64,000 bases of DNA from NCBI RefSeq assembly GCF_014207745.1, contig NZ_JACHJB010000004.1, positions 620,001-684,000 of the forward strand, read 5' to 3'. The position numbers were made by a program, and so were the translations under genes. The stretch comes from Nonomuraea muscovyensis (GTDB taxonomy: Bacteria > Actinomycetota > Actinomycetes > Streptosporangiales > Streptosporangiaceae). A model generated the notes under the pieces. The model made no database searches and was not told the DNA's origin. It was given only the letters and a program-made list of their open reading frames with translations. How positions within the stretch are numbered: the first letter of the stretch is position 1; the number at the start of each line of letters is the position of its first letter. Positions 1 through 8,626 of the stretch are shown here, piece after piece.

Positions 1-225
1 AGGCGGGTCCTCATCGAGCCGACCCAGGAGGGCCTCGACCGGGTCGGTGCCGCCTACGCCGGGCTGATCGACCGTACCCGGGACGACCTGGAGGACTTCA
101 CCGATGAAGAGCTCCGCGGCGTCCTGCGCTTCATCCGGGCAGCCGAGCGCAGCACCGCCGCCGAGATCCACCGGCTCCGGTCCGCCCCCGACGACCGCGA
201 GCCTCGCCCGGACACCCACCCGTAG
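1..225 (+). CDS. MarR-family transcriptional regulator, C-terminal part only
   Basis: The window opens inside this gene; 74 residues and the stop are visible. The frame begins with a stretch of the form RRVLIEPTQEGLDRV, which matches the end of the winged-helix wing of MarR proteins. It continues into a long amphipathic helix rich in Asp, Glu and Arg, the usual C-terminal dimerisation helix. The DNA-recognition helix lies outside the window, so neither the target nor the ligand can be judged. It converges on the MFS gene that follows, with 33 bases between the two stops. Confidence 0.7.
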   Translation, partial: RRVLIEPTQEGLDRVGAAYAGLIDRTRDDLEDFTDEELRGVLRFIRAAERSTAAEIHRLRSAPDDREPRPDTHP

Positions 226-258
226 GTGCGCCGTCCGCTCACCGGGCGCCGGGGGCGC

Positions 259-1458
259 TCAGCCGGTGTCGAAGCGGCGGGCCAGGATGACGAGCAGGCC
301 GGCGGCCAGGGCGAGGGCGGCGCCGGCGGCGATCACGGCGGGCCAGCCGGCCGTCTGCCACTGGTAAGCGGCCAGCGCCCCGAAGACCGAGCTGCCCGCG
401 TAGTAGGCGAGCAGATAGAGCCCGGCGGCCTGGCCGGCGCCGACGCCGATCCGCTGGGCGCGGTCGGACACCCAGCCGCTCACCAGGGAGTGCGTGCCGA
501 GGAAGGCGAACGTCAGCAGCCCGAGCCCGGCCACGATGGCGGGCAGGGCGGCGGCCAGGGTGAGCAGGACGCCCGCCAGCAGCAGGGCGACGCCCACGAG
601 GGCGGCCGGGCCGCGTCCGCGCAGCGTGGCCAGGCGGCCGGCGGCGAGCGGGGCGGGGATGCCGACCGGGTAGGCGAGGAACGCCAGCGCCGCCGCGCCG
701 CCCAGCAGGAAGGGGGCGGCCTCCAGGCGGAAGGCGAGCGCGTTGCACAGCCCCACGAACGCGCCCATGGTGGTGGCCCCGACCAGGCACAGCGCCATCA
801 GGGTGGGGTCGCGGACGGTCCGTGCGGTGTTGCCGAGCAGGCTCCCCCACCGGGGCGGGGCCTTGGCGAACCGCCGTGACGGCGGCACCAGCACCCACAG
901 GCCGGCCGCGCTGAGCAGGGTGATGCCGCCGACGGTCGCCGTGGCGCCGGTCCAGCCGCCCAGCTCGTGCAGCGGGCCGGGCAGCAGCCGGCCGGCCGCG
1001 CCGCCGAGGGCCGTCCCCATGATGTAGGTGGCGTTGGCGCGGACGTGGGCCCGCGCGGGCGTCTCCTCCCGCAGGTACGCCAGCGCGACGGCGGGCAGTC
1101 CCGCCAGCGCGACGCCCTGAAGGCCCCGCACCGCCAGCAGGCTGTGCCAGGTGGGCGCGAACGCCGCGGCGACGCCGAGCACGCCCGAGCCCACCAGCGA
1201 CAGCCGCATGATCATCACCCGGCCCGCGATGTCGGACAGCGGGCCGACGACCAGCAGGGCGACGGCCATGGTGATCGTGGCGACCGACAGCACGGCCGTG
1301 GACTCCGACGCCGAGACGCCGAAGCGGCCGGCGACGGCGGGCAGCAGCGGCTGGACGTAGTAGAGGGCCAGGAAGTTGGCGAGTCCGCCGGACATCAGCC
1401 CGTACCTGATCCTGCGGGAGGCGCGGTCCGCCGCGGTGTGGTGGCTCACCTCTCGCAT
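259..1458 (-). CDS. MFS transporter, YnfM-like efflux family
   Basis: Predicted inner-membrane major facilitator of about 399 residues with twelve hydrophobic segments. The first segment reads LANFLALYYVQPLLPAV and is followed by the typical GPLSDIAGR loop between TM2 and TM3. The C-terminal half has THSLVSGWVSDRA and LYLLAYYAGSS, both recognisable from the YnfM/AraJ branch of drug and sugar exporters. I chose ATG at 1458. GTG at 1449 is an alternative because a purine-rich stretch sits at a good distance from it. The gene is divergent from a LysR regulator 64 bases away, so control by that LysR is likely. The substrate is unknown. Confidence 0.8.
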   Translation of the reverse strand: MREVSHHTAADRASRRIRYGLMSGGLANFLALYYVQPLLPAVAGRFGVSASESTAVLSVATITMAVALLVVGPLSDIAGRVMIMRLSLVGSGVLGVAAAFAPTWHSLLAVRGLQGVALAGLPAVALAYLREETPARAHVRANATYIMGTALGGAAGRLLPGPLHELGGWTGATATVGGITLLSAAGLWVLVPPSRRFAKAPPRWGSLLGNTARTVRDPTLMALCLVGATTMGAFVGLCNALAFRLEAAPFLLGGAAALAFLAYPVGIPAPLAAGRLATLRGRGPAALVGVALLLAGVLLTLAAALPAIVAGLGLLTFAFLGTHSLVSGWVSDRAQRIGVGAGQAAGLYLLAYYAGSSVFGALAAYQWQTAGWPAVIAAGAALALAAGLLVILARRFDTG

Positions 1459-1522
1459 CCTGCCGGAGCAGCAGTGATGCACAAAATGCAGCTATTGACG
1501 AAGCTGATGCGTTCTGAGCATC

Positions 1523-2410
1523 ATGGCCGGTGTGGACGTGCAGACCCTGCGCTGGTTCCTGTCGCTGTGCGAGACGGAGAACATGCGCGACACCGCCGCC
1601 GTTGAGGGCGTCAACCAGTCGACGCTGTCGCGCGCGCTGGCCCGGCTGGAGGCCGACCTGGGGGTGGAGCTGTTCCACCGGCACGGGCGGCGGCTGGCCG
1701 TCAACAGGTTCGGCGCGCTGCTGCGCGAGCACGCCGCCCGCGCGGTGGGCGAGCTGGACGTCGCCCGCCGGCGCGTCGAGGCGCTGGCCGACCCCGACAC
1801 CGGGCTCGTCAGGCTGGGATTCCTGCACTCGGTGGGGCGCTGGCTGGTGCCGGAGGTGCTGCGCGACTACCGCGCCGTCACGCCAGGCGTCCGGCTCGAA
1901 CTCCGCCAGGGCTTCGCCCGCGAGCTGTTCGCCTGGCTGCACGCGGGTGACATCGACGCCGCCCTGGTCACCCCGCCGCCGGAGGGCGACACCGCGCGCT
2001 GGCACCGGCTGCGCGAGCAGCAGCTCTGCATCGCCCTGCCGACCGACCACCCGCTCGCCGCCGTCCCGCGCCTGACGCTCCGTGACGTACGCGGGGAGCC
2101 GTTCGTGGCCTTCGCCCCCACCACGGACCTGCGGCGGGTCATCGACAAGCTCTGCCAGGACGCGGGGTTCGAGCCGGTCATCGCGTTCGAGAGCGAGGAG
2201 ATCGCCACCGTGCGCGGCCTCATCGGCGCCGGTCTCGGCGTGGGCATCCTGCCGCGGCCCGCCACGATGGAGCACGACGACCCCGCCTACCGCCCGCTGG
2301 CGCCGGCCCAGGTGCGCCCCATCGGCCTGGCCTGGATCTCCCTCGCCCGGCCCACGGCGGCCGCCGCCCGCTTCATCGGCCACCTCACGCGGCACGCGGC
2401 CGCGCCGTAG
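1523..2410 (+). CDS. LysR-family transcriptional regulator
   Basis: 295 residues, the normal LysR length. The N-terminal 60 residues form the winged HTH (AVEGVNQSTLSRALARLEADLG followed by LFHRHGRRLAVN). The rest is a periplasmic-binding-protein-like effector domain with the usual FVAFAPTTDLRR and ATVRGLIGAGLGVGILP segments. It is divergent from the MFS exporter at 259-1458, the classic LysR/target arrangement, and probably controls that gene in response to an unknown small molecule. ATG at 1523 has no strong ribosome site; GTG at 1532 is possible. Confidence 0.88.
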   Translation: MAGVDVQTLRWFLSLCETENMRDTAAVEGVNQSTLSRALARLEADLGVELFHRHGRRLAVNRFGALLREHAARAVGELDVARRRVEALADPDTGLVRLGFLHSVGRWLVPEVLRDYRAVTPGVRLELRQGFARELFAWLHAGDIDAALVTPPPEGDTARWHRLREQQLCIALPTDHPLAAVPRLTLRDVRGEPFVAFAPTTDLRRVIDKLCQDAGFEPVIAFESEEIATVRGLIGAGLGVGILPRPATMEHDDPAYRPLAPAQVRPIGLAWISLARPTAAAARFIGHLTRHAAAP

Positions 2411-2540
2411 GATCCATCGCCCCGGCCGACAGTGGCGGAAGGCGGAGGCGAGGGACCTGCCTTTCGTCAGGGTCCCCGCCCGACCATCGACCGATGTGGC
2501 GGCCTCGCGCGCTCCCTACATTCAGCGGCGTCCCCGCGAA

Positions 2541-4004
2541 ATGGAGCACGTTGTGAAGACCGCCCTCATCGGCCTGGCCCTCGCCCTCGGCCTGTCCCCC
2601 GCTGTGGCGGGGGACAGGCCGGCCACCTCCGGACGGGCCGCCGAGCTCACCCCCGCCGCCGTCGACGCCTACCTCACCCGGGCCCTCGACGAGACCGGCC
2701 TGCCCGGCCTGTCCGCCGTCGTGACGCGGGGCGACCGCGTCGTGCACGCCGCCGGCTACGGCCACGACTCCGACGGCAGGCCGGTCACCGCCGACACCCC
2801 GATGCGGATCGCCTCGGTGAGCAAGTCGTTCACCGCCATGGCCGTGATGACGCTCGTGGACAAGGGGACGGTGGCACTGGACGATCCCGTGGCCGAGCAC
2901 CTGCCGGAGGTGCGCCTGGCAGATCCCCGCGCCGGGCGGATCACCGTACGGCACCTGCTGAACCAGACCTCCGGCCTGTCCGACACCACCACCGACATCG
3001 GCGCGCTGGAGGACGCCACCTCGCTGCGCGACTACGTCGGCAGGCTCGGCGCCACCACGCTCAGGGCCGACCCCGGCACCCGCTGGGAGTACTGCAACGT
3101 CAACTACAACCTCGCCGCCCGGCTCGTCGAGGTGGTCAGCGGCCGGAGCTTCGGCGACTACCTGCGCGAGCGGGTCTTCGGCCCGCTCGGCATGCGCTCC
3201 AGCGCCGTCAGCGACCGGGAGGTACGGCCGGCCGACGGCTACAACTCCGTGTTCGGCCTCTGGCGGCCCCGCCCGGAGCTGCCCGCCTTCCGCGACGGCG
3301 GCGGCAGCGGCGGGGTGGTCACCACGGCCGCCGACATGGGCCGATGGCTGATCACCCAGACGGGCAACGGCCGGCGGCTGGTGCGCCCGGAGAGCCTGGC
3401 CGTCATGCACGCCCCGTCCGAGGTGCACGCCTACGGCATGGGCTGGGGCATCGACGACGAGACCAAGCGGCTCACGCACTCGGGCAACCTGTTCACCTAC
3501 ACCGCCGTCCAGGTCATCGTGCCCGAAACGGGGTACGGGTTCGCCGTCATGACGAACAGCGCCGCCCTGCACGACGACACCTTCGACATCGCCACCGGCC
3601 TGGCGGAGCTGAGCGAGGGCCGGACGCCGGAGGCGCCGGGCGGCGGCAGACAGCTCTTCGAGCTGGCGCTTGGGGCGGTCACGCTGGGTGCGGCGGGGCT
3701 GGGGATCCTCGGGGTGCTGCGGTCGCGCCGCTGGGCGGCCCGGCGGGCGGGCCGGCCGCGGTGGCGGGCAGGGGCACGCCTCGTGCCCGTCCTGCTGCCG
3801 GTCGGGGTGCTGGCGGCCTACCCGGACCTGCTCTCGTTCCTCATGAACGGCCGGACGGTCACCTGGGAGCAGCTCACCTACTTCCCCGCACCGATGACGA
3901 TCACCGTGGCGGTCGCGGCGGCGGCGGGCGCGCTGACGACCGGGTTCCGCGTGGCCGGGCTCCTGCGCGGCCGGGGAACGCGAGAGGCCGGAGCCCGCCG
4001 GTGA
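2541..4004 (+). CDS. Secreted/membrane serine hydrolase, class C beta-lactamase fold
   Basis: 487 residues. The start is ATG 2541 (or GTG 2553), giving a signal peptide of the form VKTALIGLALALGLSPAVAG; the open frame extends further upstream but not as plausible protein. The beta-lactamase/penicillin-binding-like domain has the SxxK motif as SVSK in RIASVSKSFTAMAV, a tyrosine motif in WEYCNVNYN and a late HSGN in place of KTG. Two to three hydrophobic C-terminal segments (about residues 375-480) should anchor it in the membrane. Such proteins act as D-aminopeptidases, esterases or DD-peptidases; the substrate cannot be told. It stands alone. Confidence 0.8.
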   Translation: MEHVVKTALIGLALALGLSPAVAGDRPATSGRAAELTPAAVDAYLTRALDETGLPGLSAVVTRGDRVVHAAGYGHDSDGRPVTADTPMRIASVSKSFTAMAVMTLVDKGTVALDDPVAEHLPEVRLADPRAGRITVRHLLNQTSGLSDTTTDIGALEDATSLRDYVGRLGATTLRADPGTRWEYCNVNYNLAARLVEVVSGRSFGDYLRERVFGPLGMRSSAVSDREVRPADGYNSVFGLWRPRPELPAFRDGGGSGGVVTTAADMGRWLITQTGNGRRLVRPESLAVMHAPSEVHAYGMGWGIDDETKRLTHSGNLFTYTAVQVIVPETGYGFAVMTNSAALHDDTFDIATGLAELSEGRTPEAPGGGRQLFELALGAVTLGAAGLGILGVLRSRRWAARRAGRPRWRAGARLVPVLLPVGVLAAYPDLLSFLMNGRTVTWEQLTYFPAPMTITVAVAAAAGALTTGFRVAGLLRGRGTREAGARR

Positions 4005-4047
4005 CGCGGCGCCGGTGGGCGTCCTCGGGCCGGCGCCCCGGCCGGGT

Positions 4048-4506
4048 TCAGCCGCCCGGTTCGGGGGGCGTCGCGCGCGCGTGGTGCTCGACCAGGCGGG
4101 TCAGCAGCTCGACGAGCTGCCGCCGCTCCGGCTCGGCCAGCGGGGCGAGCAGGTCGTCCTGCAGCGAGGCGAGCAGGGCGTCGAGCCGGTCCAGCAGCAG
4201 GCCGCCCTCGGCGGTGATCGTGACGACGTTGCGGCGGCGGTCGGCGGGGTCCGGCGCCCGCTCTACCAGGCCGCGGCCGGCCAGCTCGTTGATCACGCCG
4301 ACCAGGTCACTGCGGTAGATGCCGGTGCGGCGGCTCAGCGTCGCCTGGCTCGCCGGACCGGCGTCCCTGAGCGTGACGAGCACGGCGTAGTGCCACTTGC
4401 GCGCGTCCGCGCCGGCCAGCCCCGCGCTCACCAGCCGGTCGGCGTGCGCCGCCGCGATGGACAGCAGCCTGCTGGGCAGGCCGCGCAGCTCCGGCAAGCC
4501 CGACAT
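4048..4506 (-). CDS. MarR-family regulator, 5' end apparently altered
   Basis: 152 residues from ATG 4506. A standard MarR core is present: recognition region ASQATLSRRTGIYRSDLVGVINEL and wing APDPADRRRNVVTIT. The unusual point is the start. The first codons are the antisense of a stretch that belongs to the haloalkane-dehalogenase-like gene running the other way, and no clear Shine-Dalgarno precedes the ATG. I infer that a deletion removed the original intergenic region and perhaps the first residues of this regulator. The protein itself looks complete enough to fold. Confidence 0.72.
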   Translation of the reverse strand: MSGLPELRGLPSRLLSIAAAHADRLVSAGLAGADARKWHYAVLVTLRDAGPASQATLSRRTGIYRSDLVGVINELAGRGLVERAPDPADRRRNVVTITAEGGLLLDRLDALLASLQDDLLAPLAEPERRQLVELLTRLVEHHARATPPEPGG

Positions 4507-5173
4507 CGACTACGGCTTCGCCGACCACGCCCGCTACCTCGACGCCTGGTTCGACGCGCTCGGCCTGGACGACGTGGTGCTCGTCGGTCACGACTGGGGT
4601 GGCGCGCTCGCGTTCGACTGGGCGGCCCGGCACCCCGGCCGGACCCACGGCGTGGCGTTCATGGAGACCTTCGTCCGGCCGCTCGCCTGGGCCGAGCTGA
4701 CCGACGCCGCCCGCGCCCGCTCCGAGCGGATCCGCACGTCCGACGGCGAGGCGCTGGTGCTCGACCAGAACTACCTCGTGGAAACGGCCTTCACCGGAGG
4801 CGTGCTGAAGCCTCTCACCGAGGAGGAGATCCAGCCGTACCGCGCCCCCTACCCCAGCCGCGACAGCCGCCGCCCGCTGCTGCGGTGGGCGCGCTCGATC
4901 CCGCTCGACGGCGACCCCGCCGACGTGGCGGCACGGCTGGACGACTACGGGAAGTGGCTGGCCGCCAGCGACGACGTGCCCAAGCTGCTGCTCACCTTCG
5001 ACTCCTCCCCCACCCTGCTCATCGGGGACGAGCAGGCCGCGTGGTGCGCGGCGAACATCGCCGCCCTGGACATCGAGCACTGCGGCCCGGCCGGCCACCA
5101 CGCGCCCGAGGATCGGCCCGAGGCCATCGCCACGGCGATCTCCGCATGGCTGGACCGCCACGGTCTCCGGTGA
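4490..5173 (+). pseudogene. 5'-truncated haloalkane dehalogenase-like alpha/beta hydrolase
   Basis: From SGKPDIDYGFADHARYLDAW onward the frame matches the haloalkane dehalogenase family: nucleophile elbow VGHDWGGALAF with Asp as nucleophile, a cap domain, and a C-terminal AGHHAPEDRP holding the catalytic His. Family members normally have about 80 more N-terminal residues, including the first strands and the HGNP oxyanion-hole motif. Here that part is absent, and the DNA upstream is the coding sequence of the MarR gene on the other strand. No start codon with a ribosome site gives a full hydrolase fold. I call it a deletion remnant; an assembly join is the alternative. Confidence 0.7.
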
Positions 5174-5208
5174 GCCCGGCTCGACGCCGACCCCTGTCCC
5201 GGGCCTCC

Positions 5209-6558
5209 TCAGGGGGTGGGCGTCGAGGCGCCGAGGCGGTGCGCGACCACCGCGGCGACGTCGAACAGCAGGCGCTCCCTCCCCGGCGGGCAGACGAGCT
5301 GCAGACCGACCGGCAACCCGCTGACGGTCCCGGCCGGGATGCTGAGGGCTGGGTGGCCGACGACGTTCCAGGGGCTGGTGAAGGCCAGCAGGGTGTCGCG
5401 GACCGGATGCTCGGCGCCGTCGACGGCGACGACCCGCTCGCCCAGCAACGGGGCGGTGACGCCCACGGTGGGCGAGGCGAGCAGGTCGAACCGCTCGAAC
5501 AGCGCGTCGAGCCGCGCGCGGTGCCGGTCCCGGGCCGCCATCGCCCGCACGTAGCGCCAGCCGGGCACGCGGGCCGCCGCCTTGAGGCGGTCGAGCACCT
5601 CGGGATCGTAGCGGTCCGGGCGGTCCGCGACCCGGTCCGCGTGGATCGCGTACGCCTCGCTGCTCTGGATCGCCACGAAGTCGTCGCGCAGCTCGTCGAG
5701 GGGCGGCTCGACCGGCTCGGGGGGCGCGGGGAGCGCCCGCTCGGCCACGGCGGCGACCGCCTCCGCGGCCGGCCGCCGCGACGACGGCGCCACCCATCCG
5801 ATGCGGGCCCGCGAAGCCCGGCCCGCCCGCCGGCCGGGGGGCGGCGAGCCGATCGCGAGGTACGCGGTCAGGCAGTCCTCCGCGGTCGTGGCCAGCAGGC
5901 CCACGTGGTCGAGCGACTGCGCCAGCGGGAAGACGCCGGCGTCGGCGACCGTGCCGGCGGCCGGCTTGAAACCGGCCACCCCGCACAGGGCGGCGGGGAT
6001 GCGGACGGAGCCGCCGGTGTCCGTCCCCACCGCGACGGGCACCATGCCGGCCGCGACCGCCACCGCGCTGCCGCTGCTGGACCCGCCCGCCATCCGGGCC
6101 GGGTCCCACGGGTTGCGGGCCGGGCCCTGCAGGCTTCGGTCGCCGGTGGGACCGTAAGCGAACTCGTGGGTGGCGGTCTTGCCGACGATGACGGCGCCCG
6201 CCTCGCGCAGCCGGCGCACGCAGGCGGCGTCCTCGGCCGCCACGTGGCCGGCGAAGTGCGCCGAACCCATGGTCACGGGCAGCCCGGCGACGTCGATGAG
6301 GTCCTTCACCCCGACGGGGATGCCGTGCAGCGGCCCGCGGTCCGTGCCGGCCGCCAGCTCGGCGTCCGCCGCCGCCGCCGCGGCCATGGCGCCCTCGGCG
6401 TCCACGGCGACGAACGCGCCGAGCGCCGCGTCCCGTGCGGCGATCGCGTCCAGGGACCGCCGGGCCAGCTCGCGCGCCGACGCCCTGCCGGAGCGCAGAG
6501 CGGAGCCCAGCTCCGCGACGGAGGGCAGGTCGCGGCTCATGCGCGCGGCGTTCGCCAT
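5209..6558 (-). CDS. Amidase signature family hydrolase
   Basis: 449 residues. ATG 6558 is preceded by AAAGGAG at good spacing; the longer open frame upstream runs through the operators and is not used. The amidase signature triad is complete: Lys in GVKDLIDVAG, the cis-Ser in the glycine/serine run MAGGSSSGSA, and the nucleophilic Ser in TDTGGSVRIPAA. These cytosolic enzymes hydrolyse carboxylic amides; the substrate is not predictable. It is divergent from a LacI regulator, and three LacI-type palindromes sit directly upstream of its start, so it is very likely repressed by that protein. Confidence 0.88.
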   Translation of the reverse strand: MANAARMSRDLPSVAELGSALRSGRASARELARRSLDAIAARDAALGAFVAVDAEGAMAAAAAADAELAAGTDRGPLHGIPVGVKDLIDVAGLPVTMGSAHFAGHVAAEDAACVRRLREAGAVIVGKTATHEFAYGPTGDRSLQGPARNPWDPARMAGGSSSGSAVAVAAGMVPVAVGTDTGGSVRIPAALCGVAGFKPAAGTVADAGVFPLAQSLDHVGLLATTAEDCLTAYLAIGSPPPGRRAGRASRARIGWVAPSSRRPAAEAVAAVAERALPAPPEPVEPPLDELRDDFVAIQSSEAYAIHADRVADRPDRYDPEVLDRLKAAARVPGWRYVRAMAARDRHRARLDALFERFDLLASPTVGVTAPLLGERVVAVDGAEHPVRDTLLAFTSPWNVVGHPALSIPAGTVSGLPVGLQLVCPPGRERLLFDVAAVVAHRLGASTPTP

Positions 6559-6578
6559 GGATGGCTCCTTTCGCCTGA

Positions 6579-6624
6579 CCAAACGTTTGGGTTTGCGCCC
6601 CAAACGTTTGGCCCAATCGTTTGG
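6579..6624. promoter_or_regulatory. Three LacI-type operators between amidase and lacI-like gene
   Basis: Two perfect copies of CCAAACGTTTGG lie at 6579-6590 and 6600-6611. A third copy with one change, CCAATCGTTTGG, lies at 6613-6624. The central CG and A/T-rich flanks are the hallmark of LacI/PurR/CcpA-type operators. All three lie within 70 bases of the amidase start and about 80-125 bases ahead of the regulator start, so one repressor can control both. Confidence 0.85.
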
Positions 6625-6701
6625 GGTATCCTCCGTTACGCCAGGCGACAGCGTCAAGCCCCCATCCCCGCAGGGTGGGAGAGCGAAACGAGAGCAGAGG
6701 A

Positions 6702-7739
6702 TTGACGGCGAACACCCCACGACCGACGCTGCAGTCGATCGCGCGGCAGCTCGGACTGCACGTCTCCACGGTCTCCCGCGTGCTGAACGGACCCGAGGGA
6801 GAGGGCGCCCGCGCGGCCTCGGGCGAGACCGGCGAGCGCATCCGGCGGCTGGCGGCCGAACTCGGCTACCGCCCCAACCCGCACGCCACCAGCCTGCGCA
6901 CCCAGCGCAGCAACCTGATCGGCGTCATGGTGCCACGGCTGTCCGACGTGGTGCTCGCGACGATCTACGAGGGCATCGAGGAGGCCGCGGCCGAGCTTCG
7001 GCTGTCCACGTTCGTCACCAACACCTGGGACCGGCCGGAGACCCAGCGCGCCCGCACGCAGATGATCCTCGACCGCCGGGTCGACGGCCTCGTCTTCGGT
7101 GACGCCCACGCCGACGGCCGCCTGCTCGACGAGGTCGCCGCCCGGGGCACGAAGTTCGTGCTGGTCAACCGGCGCGCGGGTGACTACCCCGCCGTCACCT
7201 GCGACGACTACCTCGGTGGCCGCCTGGTAGCCGACCATCTCCTCGGGCTCGGGCACGAGAACGTCGCCGTCATCGCCGGCCCGCCGTACGCCAGCACCGG
7301 GCTCGACCGCGCGGCCGGCTTCGCCGACCGCTACCGGGAGGCGGGAATCGCCCTGCCGGCCGAGAGGATCGTCCCGTCCGGGTTCGACACGGCGGGCGGC
7401 CGTGCGGCGGCCCAGCGGCTCCTGTCCGCGCCGGCCCGGCCCACGGCGCTGTTCGCGGTCAACGACTTCACCGCCATCGGCGCGGCCGGCGCCGCCCGCG
7501 ATCACGGCCTGCGCATGGGCGAGGACATCGCGATCGCCGGTTTCAACGACATCCCGCTCGCCGCGGAACTGCCCGTTCCGCTGACCAGCGTGCGGTCCGA
7601 CATGCACGAGATGGGCCGGCGAGCCGCCCGGCTGCTCGCCGGGATCATCGCCGGCGAGGGTCCCGTCACGTCCGAGCGTCTCGCGCCCACCCTGGTCGTG
7701 CGCTCGTCCACGTGCCGCCCGCCTGACTCCCCCACCTGA
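6702..7739 (+). CDS. LacI-family transcriptional repressor
   Basis: 345 residues from TTG 6702. The N-terminal HTH reads TLQSIARQLGLHVSTVSRVL, followed by the hinge region, then a type-I periplasmic-binding-like effector domain (about residues 60-330) with LIGVMVPRLSDVVLA and AVNDFTAIGAAGAARDHG. The start is set by where HTH homology begins; the ribosome site is weak (a GAGAG stretch about seven bases before). It probably binds the three CCAAACGTTTGG sites and represses both itself and the divergent amidase. The inducer is unknown, perhaps an amide or a sugar. Confidence 0.87.
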   Translation: MTANTPRPTLQSIARQLGLHVSTVSRVLNGPEGEGARAASGETGERIRRLAAELGYRPNPHATSLRTQRSNLIGVMVPRLSDVVLATIYEGIEEAAAELRLSTFVTNTWDRPETQRARTQMILDRRVDGLVFGDAHADGRLLDEVAARGTKFVLVNRRAGDYPAVTCDDYLGGRLVADHLLGLGHENVAVIAGPPYASTGLDRAAGFADRYREAGIALPAERIVPSGFDTAGGRAAAQRLLSAPARPTALFAVNDFTAIGAAGAARDHGLRMGEDIAIAGFNDIPLAAELPVPLTSVRSDMHEMGRRAARLLAGIIAGEGPVTSERLAPTLVVRSSTCRPPDSPT

Positions 7740-7780
7740 GAAGACCTGCCCGAGAAGACCCATCAGGGGAGACCCGGCAG

Positions 7781-8536
7781 TCAGGCGCCTGCGTGGCGGG
7801 CCCGATGGGCGCCGGGGGTATGGCCGAACGCCCGGCGGAAGACGTCGATGAAGGCGCTGCTGGACGCCCAGCCGCACCGGTGGGCGACCGTCGTGACCGG
7901 GAGGCCCTCGGCCAGCAGGCGCAGGGCGTGGTGCAGGCGCACCTGGGTGCGCCACTGCGGGAAGCTCATGCCGAGCTCCGCCCGGCAGAGCCGGCTCAAC
8001 GTGCGATCGCTGACGCCGGCGACGGCCCCGAGCTGCGCCAGGGTCCGGTCGTCGGCCGGGTCGTCGCGCAGGATCGCGCACACCGCCGCGAGCCGCGAGT
8101 CTTTGGCGGCGGGCACGTGGAGGGGCTGCTCGGCGGACAGCCGCAACTCGTCGAGCAGCACGGCCAGGAGGCGGCCGCGCTCGGGGCCCGCGCCCGCGGG
8201 CCGCCGGGTGTAGGCGACGATCAGCTCGCGCAGCAGCGGCCCGACGCCGATGACCGCGGGCCGCCCCAGGCGCAGCGGGTCGGCCGTCACCGGCAGCCCC
8301 ACCAGGTGCAGGTCGGTGTCACCGTAGGCACGATGCTCATGGACGGTGCCGGCCGGGATCCAGATCGCGCGGTTGGCGGGGGCGACCCAGGTGCCCGCAC
8401 CGGTGGTCACGGACAGCACGCCGCGCCCGGCGTGAACGATCTGGTGCTCGGCGTGCCGGTGGGCGCGGACCGCGGCTCCCCCGGGCAACGGGCGGACGCC
8501 CGTCAGCACGCGCGGCGGGTGGCGGTTTTCCGGCAT
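7781..8536 (-). CDS. AraC-family regulator with N-terminal cupin
   Basis: 251 residues. Residues 1-110 form a cupin-like sensor (HRHAEHQIVHAGRGVLSV, IWIPAGTVHEH). Residues about 150-250 form the double HTH of AraC proteins, with TLAQLGAVAGVSDRTLSRLC as the first helix pair and CGWASSSAFIDVFRRAFGHTP as the second. It is divergent from the MalY-type aminotransferase gene with 90 bases between the starts and is a likely regulator of it. Confidence 0.87.
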   Translation of the reverse strand: MPENRHPPRVLTGVRPLPGGAAVRAHRHAEHQIVHAGRGVLSVTTGAGTWVAPANRAIWIPAGTVHEHRAYGDTDLHLVGLPVTADPLRLGRPAVIGVGPLLRELIVAYTRRPAGAGPERGRLLAVLLDELRLSAEQPLHVPAAKDSRLAAVCAILRDDPADDRTLAQLGAVAGVSDRTLSRLCRAELGMSFPQWRTQVRLHHALRLLAEGLPVTTVAHRCGWASSSAFIDVFRRAFGHTPGAHRARHAGA

Positions 8537-8626
8537 CAGTTGTCAATTTATCGGAAGCGGAACGGCCCGCACGGAGCCGACCATGAAGGGACACCCGAAC
8601 GCAGCCGTCCCCCAGGAGTTCCGCCC

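Noticed and set aside
239..2395. A 718-codon minus-strand frame spanning the MFS and LysR genes
   Set aside because: Its peptide is compositionally biased and overlaps two well-supported genes in other frames.
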